Source: JAQIBY01 sp051747965 (lineage in GTDB: Bacteria; Bacteroidota; Bacteroidia; Bacteroidales; ML635J-15). From it: 28,400 bases of DNA. The notes below the pieces were generated by a model. It did no database searches, was not told the origin of the DNA, and saw only the letters and a list, made by a program, of their open reading frames with translations. The first letter of the stretch is position 1; the number at the start of each line of letters is the position of its first letter. This document shows positions 16,773-25,298 of the stretch, piece by piece. Location: NCBI GenBank assembly GCA_051747965.1, contig JBNJGS010000031.1, positions 1-28,400 on the forward strand. The letters are read 5' to 3'. Position numbers and translations under genes: made by a program.

Positions 16773-18299
16773 TTAAAACTGAAAATAAATGAAAGGCTGA
16801 ATATCCGCGGATTTTACCTGATACAACACAAAGGCAGTAATAACGGCAGCCAGCACTTTCAGGTACCAGGGCATATCAATGAACCAGCGGGTGTATTTGT
16901 CTTTGAAGGATTTTGGCAGCCAGTGGATGATGTACGCGGCCAGCATAAGCCCGAAAATGTGACCGTAAGCGGATATAACATCCGGAATTTGTTTCAGGTG
17001 ATCGGCTGAGAAGGTTTTCCCGATTTGGGAGAGCATTCTGCCAACCACATCCATATCTTTGGCCCGGAAAAATATCCAGGCAAAATTTACCAGGTTAAAG
17101 GTAATAAACAGCGAGATAAAATGCTGCCACACAGGTCTGCGTTTTTTCGGTTTTCCAAAGATTTCCATCCATAACTTATGCACAGCCAGACCGAGTCCGT
17201 GCAGGCCGCCCCAGATGACAAAACGCCAGGCGGCACCATGCCACAGCCCACCCAGCAACATGGTTATCATCAGATTGATGTAGGTGCGGCTTTTGCCTTT
17301 GCGATTGCCCCCGAGCGGGATGTACAGGTAGTCCCGCAACCAACTGGACAGAGAAATATGCCAGCGTCGCCAGAAATCCGTAATGTTTTCGGCCTTATAA
17401 GGTGAGTTGAAATTGAGCGGCAAGCGGAAGCCCAGCAGGAGCGCTACCCCGATGGCAATATCGGTATAACCGGAAAAATCGCAGTAAATCTGCAATCCGT
17501 AGCCATATACGCTCAGCAGATTTTCAAAACCGCTGTACAAATCCGGATTGGCAAATACCCTGTCCACAAAATTGACAGAGATGAAATCCGAAATCAGCAT
17601 TTTTTTGATCAGTCCGTTCAGAATCAAGAAAATGGCCATTCCAAACTCTTCCTTTTTTAGCTGATACTTGATATACAGTTGTGGAACAAAATCCGCTGCC
17701 CTGACAATCGGACCGGCCACCAGTTGAGGGAAGAATGACACGTAAAATCCGAAATCAATGATGTTGTTCACCGCTTTCACCTTGCGCCGATACACATCCA
17801 CGGTGTAGCTGATGGTCTGGAAGGTAAAAAAGGATATTCCCACCGGCAGAATGATGTTTTCTACATTGAAATTACTGCCTGTAAGGTTGTTTGTCCATAC
17901 AGCAAGCAAATCCACCACCTCATGGTTGGTACCAAAAATATCATTCCACACACCGGTCATAAAATAGGCGTATTTGAAATAAGCCAGTAATCCCAGATTC
18001 ACCGTTACCGAAGCTATTACCAGCAGTTTACGCTTCCACTGGGTGGTACGGGTGTATATCAGCCGCCCGATGGTATAATCCACGATGGTGGAAAAAATCA
18101 GTATGGTAAAAAAATGCCCGCCGGATTTCCAGTAGAAAAACAGGCTGAACAAAAAGAGGTATGCGTTTCGCCAGGCATTTTTTTTGTATATCAGCACATA
18201 GCCCACCATCAGGACAGCAAAGAACAGCCAGAAGTACATGTGGGTAAACAGCATGGGCTCCCGTGGGTCGTATGTAAAGAAACTGCGAATAAACTCCAT
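16773..18299 (-). CDS. MBOAT-family O-acyltransferase (AlgI/PatA/DltB-like)
   Basis: This 508-residue polytopic inner-membrane protein is a membrane-bound O-acyltransferase. The family landmarks are clear: CDFSGYTDIAIG near 274-285, WRRWHISLSSWLRDYLYIPLGG near 311-332, and the catalytic His in LLGGLWHGAAW (about His354), with about ten hydrophobic segments. Such proteins pass acyl groups, usually acetyl, from a cytoplasmic donor to periplasmic SGNH-type partners that modify alginate, peptidoglycan or other glycans. The ATG at 18299 overlaps the TGA of the SGNH gene upstream (TGATG); a GTG at 18302 is an alternative. Two SGNH genes and a LysM/SLT gene lie directly upstream in the same unit, so it is probably the acyl exporter of that set. 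The final acceptor cannot be read from the sequence. Confidence 0.92.
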   Translation of the reverse strand: MEFIRSFFTYDPREPMLFTHMYFWLFFAVLMVGYVLIYKKNAWRNAYLFLFSLFFYWKSGGHFFTILIFSTIVDYTIGRLIYTRTTQWKRKLLVIASVTVNLGLLAYFKYAYFMTGVWNDIFGTNHEVVDLLAVWTNNLTGSNFNVENIILPVGISFFTFQTISYTVDVYRRKVKAVNNIIDFGFYVSFFPQLVAGPIVRAADFVPQLYIKYQLKKEEFGMAIFLILNGLIKKMLISDFISVNFVDRVFANPDLYSGFENLLSVYGYGLQIYCDFSGYTDIAIGVALLLGFRLPLNFNSPYKAENITDFWRRWHISLSSWLRDYLYIPLGGNRKGKSRTYINLMITMLLGGLWHGAAWRFVIWGGLHGLGLAVHKLWMEIFGKPKKRRPVWQHFISLFITFNLVNFAWIFFRAKDMDVVGRMLSQIGKTFSADHLKQIPDVISAYGHIFGLMLAAYIIHWLPKSFKDKYTRWFIDMPWYLKVLAAVITAFVLYQVKSADIQPFIYFQF

Positions 18300-19555
18300 C
18301 ACTCCTCGTGTTTTGCTCTCTTATCAATATGCTGATTGTATGCTCTCAGAAAGGCATTGAACAAAAGGTTTCCCTGCAATTCATAGCCTCGTTTGTTATA
18401 ATGTAATTTGTCACCTGCTGTCAGCCCTGCATAATACCATGTCATGATGGCATTGAGTTCACCCATGATATCATAGAAATCCCAGACCATAAACCGGTAT
18501 TCCCTGCCCAGTCTGAGAATAACTTCCGTAGCTTTTTCGGTGCTGTAATTCAGATATTTCCGATAGCGGTAGTTATCGCCGGGTGTCACCCAGAGCAGGG
18601 AGGCCTCAGGTGCTGTTTTTTGTAAGCTGTCGAGAAACTCCCGCATGTAGCTTTCAAATTCCGCTATATCAAATTTGCTGGTGTAAGAGTCGTTTGTTCC
18701 CAGGGACACAATGATTAAATCCGGGTCAATGCTATGAATGTCCTGCATCATCAGCGGGCAACGCAGCCAGGATTCCACCTCTGCACCATTGACACCAACA
18801 GAATGGTAGACAATGCCGGGATCATCGTTTTCAAACAATAAGCCGCGCAAAACAAACTCCCCATCATCGGTTTTGCGCTGTATATCGAGGGCAAAATCTG
18901 TCTGACAGGTATCAAACTCAAAGGCTGAATAGCCTGAATCCACATGATGTTTGAGCTGATAATTCAGGGTGGTATCTCGCATTGTCAATTCCCAGTTTGC
19001 CGTATCCATATTGTGGTACACCCTTACCCGCCGGTGATTGTAAGCCAGGTAATTGTCATCGCGGTAGCCAATGCTTATGCCGGCCTCCGTACTGCTTGTG
19101 CTCACAATATACCCACCAAGTCCAATCGGGCAATCACGGTTTTCCTCAACGTTTTTACAGCCACTCCACTTGCCGCTGTAGCTCACTTTAAAATTCCAGG
19201 GATTGTTGGAACCGGCCATTTTCACCGGAAACACAAAGCCTCTGCCCCCATTCAGGCCCCAGGCCATTTGCTGAAAACGTCTGCGTAGTTGTCCTGACAC
19301 GTAATCGGCCTGTATGTGGCTGTCGCCGATGTGGAGAATGTTTATTTTCCCCTGGCCCAGCAATATCAGACTGTCCATTTTTTCGAAAAAAGCTTTCGAT
19401 TTTTGATGATCGTTCATGATGAAGCTGTTTTCATCGTAATCGATAAAATCAAATTTGTCAATGGAAAATGGATTGACCTGTGCATGTGCTGATGATGCAA
19501 AGCATCCTGCCATACACATGATTGCAAGTATTTTATACATCCGCTTCAGAATCAT
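18299..19555 (-). CDS. Secreted SGNH/GDSL-fold acyl-transfer or esterase protein (second copy)
   Basis: Starting at ATG 19555 (preceded by AGGAG) or ATG 19540, the protein has about 415 residues and a clear signal peptide ending in SSAHA. It carries the SGNH blocks: block I ILHIGDSHIQAD (nucleophile Ser79, numbering from 19555), a block II Gly in GVNGAEVESWL, block III SLGTND (Asn288), and block V DKLHYN (Asp382, His385). A longer frame back to 19606 would run into the upstream gene and hide the signal peptide, so it is rejected. The start overlaps the end of the first SGNH gene and the stop overlaps the MBOAT start. Periplasmic acetyl transfer or acetyl-ester hydrolysis on a glycan is inferred from the partner. 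Confidence 0.85.
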   Translation of the reverse strand: MILKRMYKILAIMCMAGCFASSAHAQVNPFSIDKFDFIDYDENSFIMNDHQKSKAFFEKMDSLILLGQGKINILHIGDSHIQADYVSGQLRRRFQQMAWGLNGGRGFVFPVKMAGSNNPWNFKVSYSGKWSGCKNVEENRDCPIGLGGYIVSTSSTEAGISIGYRDDNYLAYNHRRVRVYHNMDTANWELTMRDTTLNYQLKHHVDSGYSAFEFDTCQTDFALDIQRKTDDGEFVLRGLLFENDDPGIVYHSVGVNGAEVESWLRCPLMMQDIHSIDPDLIIVSLGTNDSYTSKFDIAEFESYMREFLDSLQKTAPEASLLWVTPGDNYRYRKYLNYSTEKATEVILRLGREYRFMVWDFYDIMGELNAIMTWYYAGLTAGDKLHYNKRGYELQGNLLFNAFLRAYNQHIDKRAKHEE

Positions 19556-21014
19556 CCTCTCCTGTTTTTTCTTTCCGGTAATTGTGATATTCCAGCATAA
19601 TGGCATTATACAGCATGTTGCTGATGATGCGGGCGCCTTCTACATTGAAATGCGTAAAGTCTTTGTTTGCCAGCGGCGGGTCTGCCCACACCCAGCTCGG
19701 CATGGAATTTTCCCCACCCATAGCTTCATACATATCCCAAAAGGCAACACCGGCTTCAGTAGCCGCATTTTTCTGTGCATCGCGGATTTTCTCAATGGCA
19801 TGGTAGGACACGTATTTTGTGCCTTCCTTTTTGGACATATCCGAGATTCCCACCACCAACACAGGTACATCCGGCTTCATACGCTTTAAAGCCTTCAACT
19901 GTTGCGCCATCCATCTCTGATAATAAGTAAAATCATCAAGCTCATCGGATACCACATTCACCCCAAACTGGACAATGACCATTTCTGTATTCAGGCGATT
20001 CAGCCAGTCCAGGATCATACCATGCTCTATGGCAGTAAACACCGTTCCGGCACTTCCCCGCAGCGGCATATTATCTAGCACGACGCCTTTGCTGCTTTCC
20101 AGGCTGATGGAATAGACATCAGGGCTGTCGTATCCGGACATTTCCACACGGAACGCATTCATCAGGCTATCGGACAGGACATATTCCTTTGTATTCTTTG
20201 TGGGCATCAGGCTGTCCTTACGGATCAATTCATCTTCCTTACTGTACAGGCTGAGCACCACAGGACGATGCAGATTTCCATAAAACAGTTTTGCCTTGTC
20301 CCAGCGGTTGGTTCGTCCATATCCCTGAAATGAGTTTTCCACGCTAAATGATGCTGTATATTCAGTGGTATCTTCAGGCAAACTATCGGACCACACGGGT
20401 GCATAGCGAAACAATGCCATTGCAGGACCATAGCGTTTGTGCGTGATTGTAGAATCCACTTTTCCGTATAGGGTATATCGTTGCCATGCTTCATCGGGGT
20501 GCACACGCCAGGATAATTTCTGGGTTACGGGTTTTACGGCAAGGTAACCCGGTCCGTGTCCCCCGAAACTCTGCTGTAGTCGTTCCCGCAAAAACCCGGA
20601 GATGTGATCCGCCTCAATCTGGGAATCGCCGTAATGCATAATCCGCAACGCTTTTGTGTTACCTGCCTGTTCCAGCTTATCAAAGAAAGCATACATATCC
20701 TGCTTTGCTCCGTTGGCATATTCGATGGGGTATTCTGAGGCTGCCAGCACCTCGGCATCGGCACGAATGGTATCCAGTATAGCAGAGGTATCTGCGATTG
20801 TAGCATCGGATGTATCCACTTTGAGTTGCTTTTTGGTAATATCCGAAATATCAGCGTACTCAACTTTTTCGGGATTGAAAAATTCCTTGAAGTCAGGAAA
20901 TTTCAGTTCCACAGAACCGATTTTTATGCCATCCTCAGGAAAAACCATTGCCAGTCCTGCAAGCAGCAAAAGTACAGCCATCAAAAATCCCAGGATGTGC
21001 CGTGGCCTGATCAT
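19533..21014 (-). CDS. Membrane-anchored SGNH-fold protein (first copy)
   Basis: This 493-residue protein has an N-terminal signal-anchor (about 7-25) and a periplasmic SGNH domain. Block I is RIMHYGDSQIEAD (Ser131), block III VQFGVN (Asn353), and block V KDFTHFN (Asp452, His455), so the catalytic set looks intact. Between blocks I and III lies an insertion of about 200 residues, probably an added beta-sandwich, as in the second copy. It resembles the downstream SGNH protein in layout and motif wording, so the two are likely paralogues from an old tandem duplication. Its ATG overlaps the stop of the LysM/SLT gene (ATGA, 4 nt). A C-terminal tail rich in acidic residues ends it. Role as acyl-transfer partner of the MBOAT protein is inferred. 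Confidence 0.85.
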   Translation of the reverse strand: MIRPRHILGFLMAVLLLLAGLAMVFPEDGIKIGSVELKFPDFKEFFNPEKVEYADISDITKKQLKVDTSDATIADTSAILDTIRADAEVLAASEYPIEYANGAKQDMYAFFDKLEQAGNTKALRIMHYGDSQIEADHISGFLRERLQQSFGGHGPGYLAVKPVTQKLSWRVHPDEAWQRYTLYGKVDSTITHKRYGPAMALFRYAPVWSDSLPEDTTEYTASFSVENSFQGYGRTNRWDKAKLFYGNLHRPVVLSLYSKEDELIRKDSLMPTKNTKEYVLSDSLMNAFRVEMSGYDSPDVYSISLESSKGVVLDNMPLRGSAGTVFTAIEHGMILDWLNRLNTEMVIVQFGVNVVSDELDDFTYYQRWMAQQLKALKRMKPDVPVLVVGISDMSKKEGTKYVSYHAIEKIRDAQKNAATEAGVAFWDMYEAMGGENSMPSWVWADPPLANKDFTHFNVEGARIISNMLYNAIMLEYHNYRKEKTGEDDSEADV

Positions 21015-22555
21015 TTGCCTGGTATTTTTTTGATTTTCAACTGCTGGCCGGGCCTGAGGTCACGTGGACCGATGCCGTTCCATCGCAAAATATCCTGATC
21101 GCTGACACCGGGAAACTGTTTGGCGATTTGCCAGGGATTATCACCGGATTGTACGGTATAAAGATCATATTCCCCGGGTTTCAGCTCCTCTTTGGGTTCT
21201 GCTTTGGGTTTTTCACTCTCTACTGCCCTGCCTTCCCTGGCCTGCTTTTTCTGAAAACTCAGCTTATCCACAGCGGCATAATATTCCAGTTTGCTTTTTG
21301 GCACATACACAACAATGGTTTGTCCGGCACGGATCATATTTCCATGGATGTCGTTCCAGTAGCGGATATCAGAGGCCGGGGTATCAAACCATTCAGCAAG
21401 GAAACCGATATTATCTCCACTTTTTATGGTGTAATTCACCGGGGTATAATCACCACCCGGAACACGTGGAGCCGGAGCTCCGGAGACTGTCTTATTTTCC
21501 TTTTCAGGTGATTTCAGATCAAAATAAAAGGTATCTCGATGATGATACATGGAGTCTTCGAGTCCTGCAAATTCGAGTGCTTTACCTTGCGGTATAAAAA
21601 GCGGATACTTCTCCTGACCGGATGCCGGGATAACCGAGAGGGTATAAGCAGGATTCAATCGGTCCAGCACTGCTTTATCAACAGCAAGCAGATCAGCAAC
21701 CTGCCCCAGATGTAGTTCATCTCTGACAAACACTGTATCACGGGGTGTATAATCATCCAGACGAACAGGTTCTATACCGAATTTCAGCGGATGACGTATC
21801 AGAATGTTCATGGCAACAAAAGCATGGTACATGTCAGCTTCCGGAAGAGGAAGATGCTTGTAGACAGCACTCACATTCTGCGAATCACCGGCCATTTTGA
21901 TGGCTTTGTTCACCTTAGCCGGTCCACAGTTATAGGCAGCCAATGCCAATGGCCAGTTGTCATACAATCGAAATAAGTCATTGAGCATGCGGGCAGCAGC
22001 CTCAGTGGCTTTTTGATTCTCCAGCCGCTCATCCACAAACTCATTTACCCGGAGGTTGTAGAGCCGGGCAGTACTGTACATGAACTGCCAGCTGCCGAAT
22101 GCTCCCTGGGGTGAAGCATATTGAGGATTCATCCCGGATTTTACCACAGGCAGGAATGCAAGGGATTCAGGCATGGATTTTTGTGTAAAAACACCGGAAT
22201 GATTTTCATGCTGCTGCAGTGCCAGTCCGATCATGCAGGCAGTTTCGTCGGGATGTTCAATGGCATAAAATTCCAGAAATGCCAGCACTTTGTCCGGGTC
22301 AATTATCTTCCAGGAAACATCGCTGTTTTCAATCAGCTCACGCATCTGACTGTGGGTAAGTTTTACCGGAGGCAAATCAACAGAGCTGCCCCGCAGCATT
22401 GCCTCAACAGGATACTGCAAACGAAAAGCTTCCATTTGTCTGCTGTACATCTCACGTGTTTCCGTGGATAAAATACCGGGCACTTGCTGAGCACCGAGGC
22501 TGCAGGAAAACAGAATGCCAGTCAAAACAAGGTATGTAGCCCGCAATAAGCGCAT
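21011..22555 (-). CDS. LysM-containing MltD-like SLT-domain protein, catalytic Glu replaced by Lys
   Basis: This 514-residue exported protein has an N-terminal signal (about 1-22; Cys18 in LFSC could be a lipobox), a helical region, an SLT lysozyme-like domain (about 130-220) and two clear LysM repeats (374-419 and 465-510), with a weaker LysM-like stretch near 279-322. It is built like MltD. The SLT motifs GAFGSWQFMYSTARLYNL and AAYNCGP are preserved. However, the segment normally reading ESxxNP reads VVKSGMNP: Lys139 occupies the position of the catalytic acid Glu. The codon is AAA; one base change from GAA. The domain is thus probably inactive, binding but not cutting glycan strands, unless this is a sequencing error. 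It starts 9 nt after glyS and overlaps the next SGNH gene by 4 nt. Confidence 0.88.
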   Translation of the reverse strand: MRLLRATYLVLTGILFSCSLGAQQVPGILSTETREMYSRQMEAFRLQYPVEAMLRGSSVDLPPVKLTHSQMRELIENSDVSWKIIDPDKVLAFLEFYAIEHPDETACMIGLALQQHENHSGVFTQKSMPESLAFLPVVKSGMNPQYASPQGAFGSWQFMYSTARLYNLRVNEFVDERLENQKATEAAARMLNDLFRLYDNWPLALAAYNCGPAKVNKAIKMAGDSQNVSAVYKHLPLPEADMYHAFVAMNILIRHPLKFGIEPVRLDDYTPRDTVFVRDELHLGQVADLLAVDKAVLDRLNPAYTLSVIPASGQEKYPLFIPQGKALEFAGLEDSMYHHRDTFYFDLKSPEKENKTVSGAPAPRVPGGDYTPVNYTIKSGDNIGFLAEWFDTPASDIRYWNDIHGNMIRAGQTIVVYVPKSKLEYYAAVDKLSFQKKQAREGRAVESEKPKAEPKEELKPGEYDLYTVQSGDNPWQIAKQFPGVSDQDILRWNGIGPRDLRPGQQLKIKKIPGK

Positions 22556-22564
22556 GATATTACC

Positions 22565-24100
22565 TTATATTTGCTTCAGGAGGTTTTTCATATTGACTTT
22601 TTCATCCACAATGCTGAAAAGTTTATCCACCGGGACACGTTCCTGATTCATGCTGTCACGTTCACGTATGGTAACGGTATTGTCTTCCAGTGTCTGGTGA
22701 TCCACGGTGATGCAGTAAGGCGTTCCAATGGCATCCTGCCGGCGATAGCGACGACCGATGCTGTCTTTTTCCTCATAATGGCAATTGAAATCGTATTTCA
22801 ACTCATCCATGATTTTGCGTGCAATTTCCGGCAAGCCATCTTTTTTCACCAGAGGCAATATGGCCACTTTGTATGGAGCCAGGGGAGCCGGGATTTTCAT
22901 GACCACGCGGGTTTCTTTTTCCAGTTTTTCTTCGGTATAAGCTGCTGTCATCACCATCAGGAAAGTACGATCCAGACCAATGGATGTTTCCACAACATAA
23001 GGCACATAACTTTCATCGCGCTCGGGGTCATAATAACGGATCTTTTTGCCTGAGGTTTCCTCGTGCCTGCTGAGATCAAAATCAGTGCGGGAGTGTACGC
23101 CTTCAAGTTCTTTGAATCCAAAGGGGAATTCAAATTCAATATCGTATGCAGCCTTGGCGTAATGCGCAAGTTTGATATGCTCATGCCAGCGGAAAAGCTC
23201 CATATTGAAACCAAGTGCTTTGTGCCAGTTCATGCGTTTTTCGCGCCAGTGCTGAAACCATTCTTTTTCGGTACCGGGCTGCACAAAATACTGCATTTCC
23301 ATCTGCTCAAACTCACGCATACGAAAGATAAACTGACGGGCTACAATCTCGTTGCGGAATGCTTTACCAATCTGGGCAATACCAAAAGGCAGCTTCTGAC
23401 GTCCGGTTTTTTGTACGTTCAGGTAATTGACAAAAATCCCCTGGGCTGTTTCAGGACGCAGGTAAATTTTGCTGTCAGAGCCGGCCACTGAGCCCAGACG
23501 GGTATCAAACATGAGGTTAAACTGCCTTACGTCTGTCCAGTTGCGGGAGCCGGAAACCGGATCTGCAATTTCCTCATCTATGATGATTTGTTTTACTTCG
23601 TCAAGCTTTTCTTCTTCCAGTGCTTTGACAAAGCGCTTTTTTATGCCGTCAATCTTTTCCGTGTATTTCATCACACGGGGATGCGTGGTGACAAATTGCT
23701 GCTCATCAAAATCATCACCAAAGCGTTTTTTGGCTTTTTTGACTTCCTTATCAATTTTTTTCTGGATTTTTTCCAGATGGTCTTCAATCAGCACATCCGC
23801 GCGGTACCGTTTTTTGGAGTCCTTATTATCGATCAGGGGATCATTGAATGCATCCACATGGCCGGAAGCTTTCCATACCTTGGGGTGCATAAAGATGGCC
23901 GAATCCAGCCCCACAACATTTTCCTGCATCTTCACCATGGCATCCCACCAGTATTGTTTGATGTTGTTTTTCAGTTCAACACCTGTTTGTCCGTAATCAT
24001 AAACGGCACTCAGGCCATCATATATCTCACTTGACTGAAACACAAAGCCATATTCTTTCGCGTGTGAAAGCAGTTTGCTAAAACGATCGTCTTGTCCCAT
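22565..24100 (-). CDS. glyS: Glycyl-tRNA synthetase, dimeric (alpha2) type
   Basis: This 511-residue class II synthetase charges tRNA-Gly in the cytoplasm. The class II motifs appear in YLRPETAQGIFVNYLNVQ (motif-1/2 region), FRNEIVARQFIFRMREFEQMEMQ (motif 2) and ETSIGLDRTFLM (motif 3). The C-terminal anticodon-binding domain begins near LAPYKVAILPL. The start is set at ATG 24100 (MGQDDRF): the -7 box TACTTTTG at 24128-24135 lies between this and the upstream in-frame ATG at 24145, so the latter would not be in the transcript, and homologues begin near MGQDD-like segments. The eukaryote/archaea-like alpha2 enzyme is typical of Bacteroidota. The envelope genes downstream follow with a 9-nt gap, so an essential gene appears to head that unit. 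Confidence 0.96.
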   Translation of the reverse strand: MGQDDRFSKLLSHAKEYGFVFQSSEIYDGLSAVYDYGQTGVELKNNIKQYWWDAMVKMQENVVGLDSAIFMHPKVWKASGHVDAFNDPLIDNKDSKKRYRADVLIEDHLEKIQKKIDKEVKKAKKRFGDDFDEQQFVTTHPRVMKYTEKIDGIKKRFVKALEEEKLDEVKQIIIDEEIADPVSGSRNWTDVRQFNLMFDTRLGSVAGSDSKIYLRPETAQGIFVNYLNVQKTGRQKLPFGIAQIGKAFRNEIVARQFIFRMREFEQMEMQYFVQPGTEKEWFQHWREKRMNWHKALGFNMELFRWHEHIKLAHYAKAAYDIEFEFPFGFKELEGVHSRTDFDLSRHEETSGKKIRYYDPERDESYVPYVVETSIGLDRTFLMVMTAAYTEEKLEKETRVVMKIPAPLAPYKVAILPLVKKDGLPEIARKIMDELKYDFNCHYEEKDSIGRRYRRQDAIGTPYCITVDHQTLEDNTVTIRERDSMNQERVPVDKLFSIVDEKVNMKNLLKQI

Positions 24101-24127
24101 GTTTTCTTTGCTGTTAATAATTTGAAA

Positions 24128-24135
24128 CAAAAGTA
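24128..24135 (-). promoter_or_regulatory. Candidate -7 box TACTTTTG of the glyS unit
   Basis: A perfect TAnnTTTG octamer on the minus strand 27 nt before the glyS ATG at 24100. No clear -33 TTG lies at the usual distance. It supports the shorter glyS start. Confidence 0.5.
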
Positions 24136-24145
24136 ATAGTTTCAT

Positions 24146-24585
24146 TCAATTAAAGATAATTGAATTGCTTACTTTTCCAACAGATTTATTAACGTTTATT
24201 GGAACGCAAATATTCGCATAATCCCATATCTATTTGTGAATACCAGAGCTCAAATCGTGAGAGCTCACCATTTTCACAAAAAAAGGGTACTACTGCAAAT
24301 TTAGTGGAATATTATACTAATTATAATTCATAAAATATCAGGGCTAAAGCCCAATTGTGTTTTTCGCCTCAAAAACCCCGACATAAATGCCGGGGTTATT
24401 AGATGAATGAAATATACATCAGAGTAAAGGTCTCTATTCCTATTATTAATCACCCCGACCTGAAGGTCAGGGTGATAATAAGGATATGAAAGATGAAATG
24501 GGCTTTAGCCCTGACAGTAAATATTCTATTCCTGATTTTCAATCATTACCCACCAAATTTGCAGTAGAACTATTACAATAACAGC
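24146..24585. other. Non-coding region carrying a nested inverted-repeat element
   Basis: 440 bases between glyS and the first beta-barrel gene with no plausible gene in any frame. The glyS-proximal 140 bases are plain AT-rich upstream DNA; the remainder (24288-24569) is the inverted-repeat element described separately. Confidence 0.7.
24288..24569. mobile_element. MITE-like or structured element with nested inverted repeats
   Basis: Outer terminal inverted repeats at 24288-24307 and 24550-24569 match at all but two positions over 20 nt, with core CTACTGCAAATTT. Inside lies a perfect 16-nt inverted repeat, 24338-24353 with 24499-24514 (core GGGCTAAAGCCC). Inside that are two separate hairpins: AACCCCG/CGGGGTT at 24374-24397, and a longer stem at about 24443-24481 with one bulge and one G-T pair. 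Folded, this would give a long stem opening into a branched structure. It contains no gene, and no target-site duplication is obvious. It may be a non-autonomous transposon, a REP/RAYT-type palindromic repeat cluster, or a structured RNA. Confidence 0.6.
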
Positions 24586-25284
24586 TTAGAATGCTTTTGA
24601 CAGACTAAAACCTGTTGCAAAATACGAACCATTTGACACAAATTCAGGGTAATAAACGGTTTCTCCTCCATCATAACTCAATTTGCCTGATGATTCAAAA
24701 ACCCGAAAAATACCGGCATGGTAAGAAGCAAAAAGCCCAACGCCAAAACCTTTATCGTTTTGATATTTTACCAAAACCTCATTGCCAAGCAATAGGTTAA
24801 AACGATTATAAAGCTTCTCATGTGTTACTGCGAATTCATTGTCGTTTACACCAGAGCCACCACTATCTCCGATACTTTCATAAAAATAAAACTCAGTATC
24901 AAAACCCATGGAAAGTAACAGATGAAGCTTTTTTGTCAAATCAAACTTGTATCCATAATAAACGGGAACAAAGGTTGTCAAATAAGCATCATTATAAGAA
25001 TAGCCCCATTTACTATCAAACAATCCAAAATTTTTAATTTTAATTGCAAGGCTATAATTGTGAAAACCAATACCGGTGCTTATGAATGTGTTGTTTAAAA
25101 AATATCGATTGTAGCTTAGCTTAACAAGCGGTGCCATGATTGCCGGTTTAACATTCCCACCATCATTGGCAATGTGAAAAATGTCATAATGTATGCCGGT
25201 ATTTAGGCTTATTTCGTTGTTCTGTGACTTTAAACTAAACACAGAAACACATAGGAAAATAAATAACATCAATGTTTTTTTCAT
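24586..25284 (-). CDS. Outer-membrane beta-barrel protein, function unknown
   Basis: This 232-residue protein has a signal peptide (KKTLMLFIFLCVSVF, cleaved around LKSQ) followed by alternating hydrophobic and polar strands rich in Tyr, Phe and Gly, ending in Phe, as expected for a small outer-membrane beta-barrel. I do not recognise a specific family. It starts 14 nt after the tiny lipoprotein frame on the same strand, so the two are probably one unit, and switching of that frame could affect its expression. The nested inverted-repeat element begins 16 nt after its stop. Confidence 0.7.
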   Translation of the reverse strand: MKKTLMLFIFLCVSVFSLKSQNNEISLNTGIHYDIFHIANDGGNVKPAIMAPLVKLSYNRYFLNNTFISTGIGFHNYSLAIKIKNFGLFDSKWGYSYNDAYLTTFVPVYYGYKFDLTKKLHLLLSMGFDTEFYFYESIGDSGGSGVNDNEFAVTHEKLYNRFNLLLGNEVLVKYQNDKGFGVGLFASYHAGIFRVFESSGKLSYDGGETVYYPEFVSNGSYFATGFSLSKAF

Positions 25285-25298
25285 GGCTATAACGTTTT

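Noticed and set aside
19556..19606. Upstream extension of the second SGNH gene
   Set aside because: It would put 17 polar residues before a clean signal peptide and lengthen the overlap with the preceding gene; ATG 19555 has an AGGAG just upstream.
24101..24145. Longer glyS start at 24145
   Set aside because: A TACTTTTG box lies between that ATG and 24100, and the extra residues do not look like the start of a synthetase.
24338..24514. CRISPR array
   Set aside because: The repeats are inverted, not direct, and there are no regularly spaced unique spacers.
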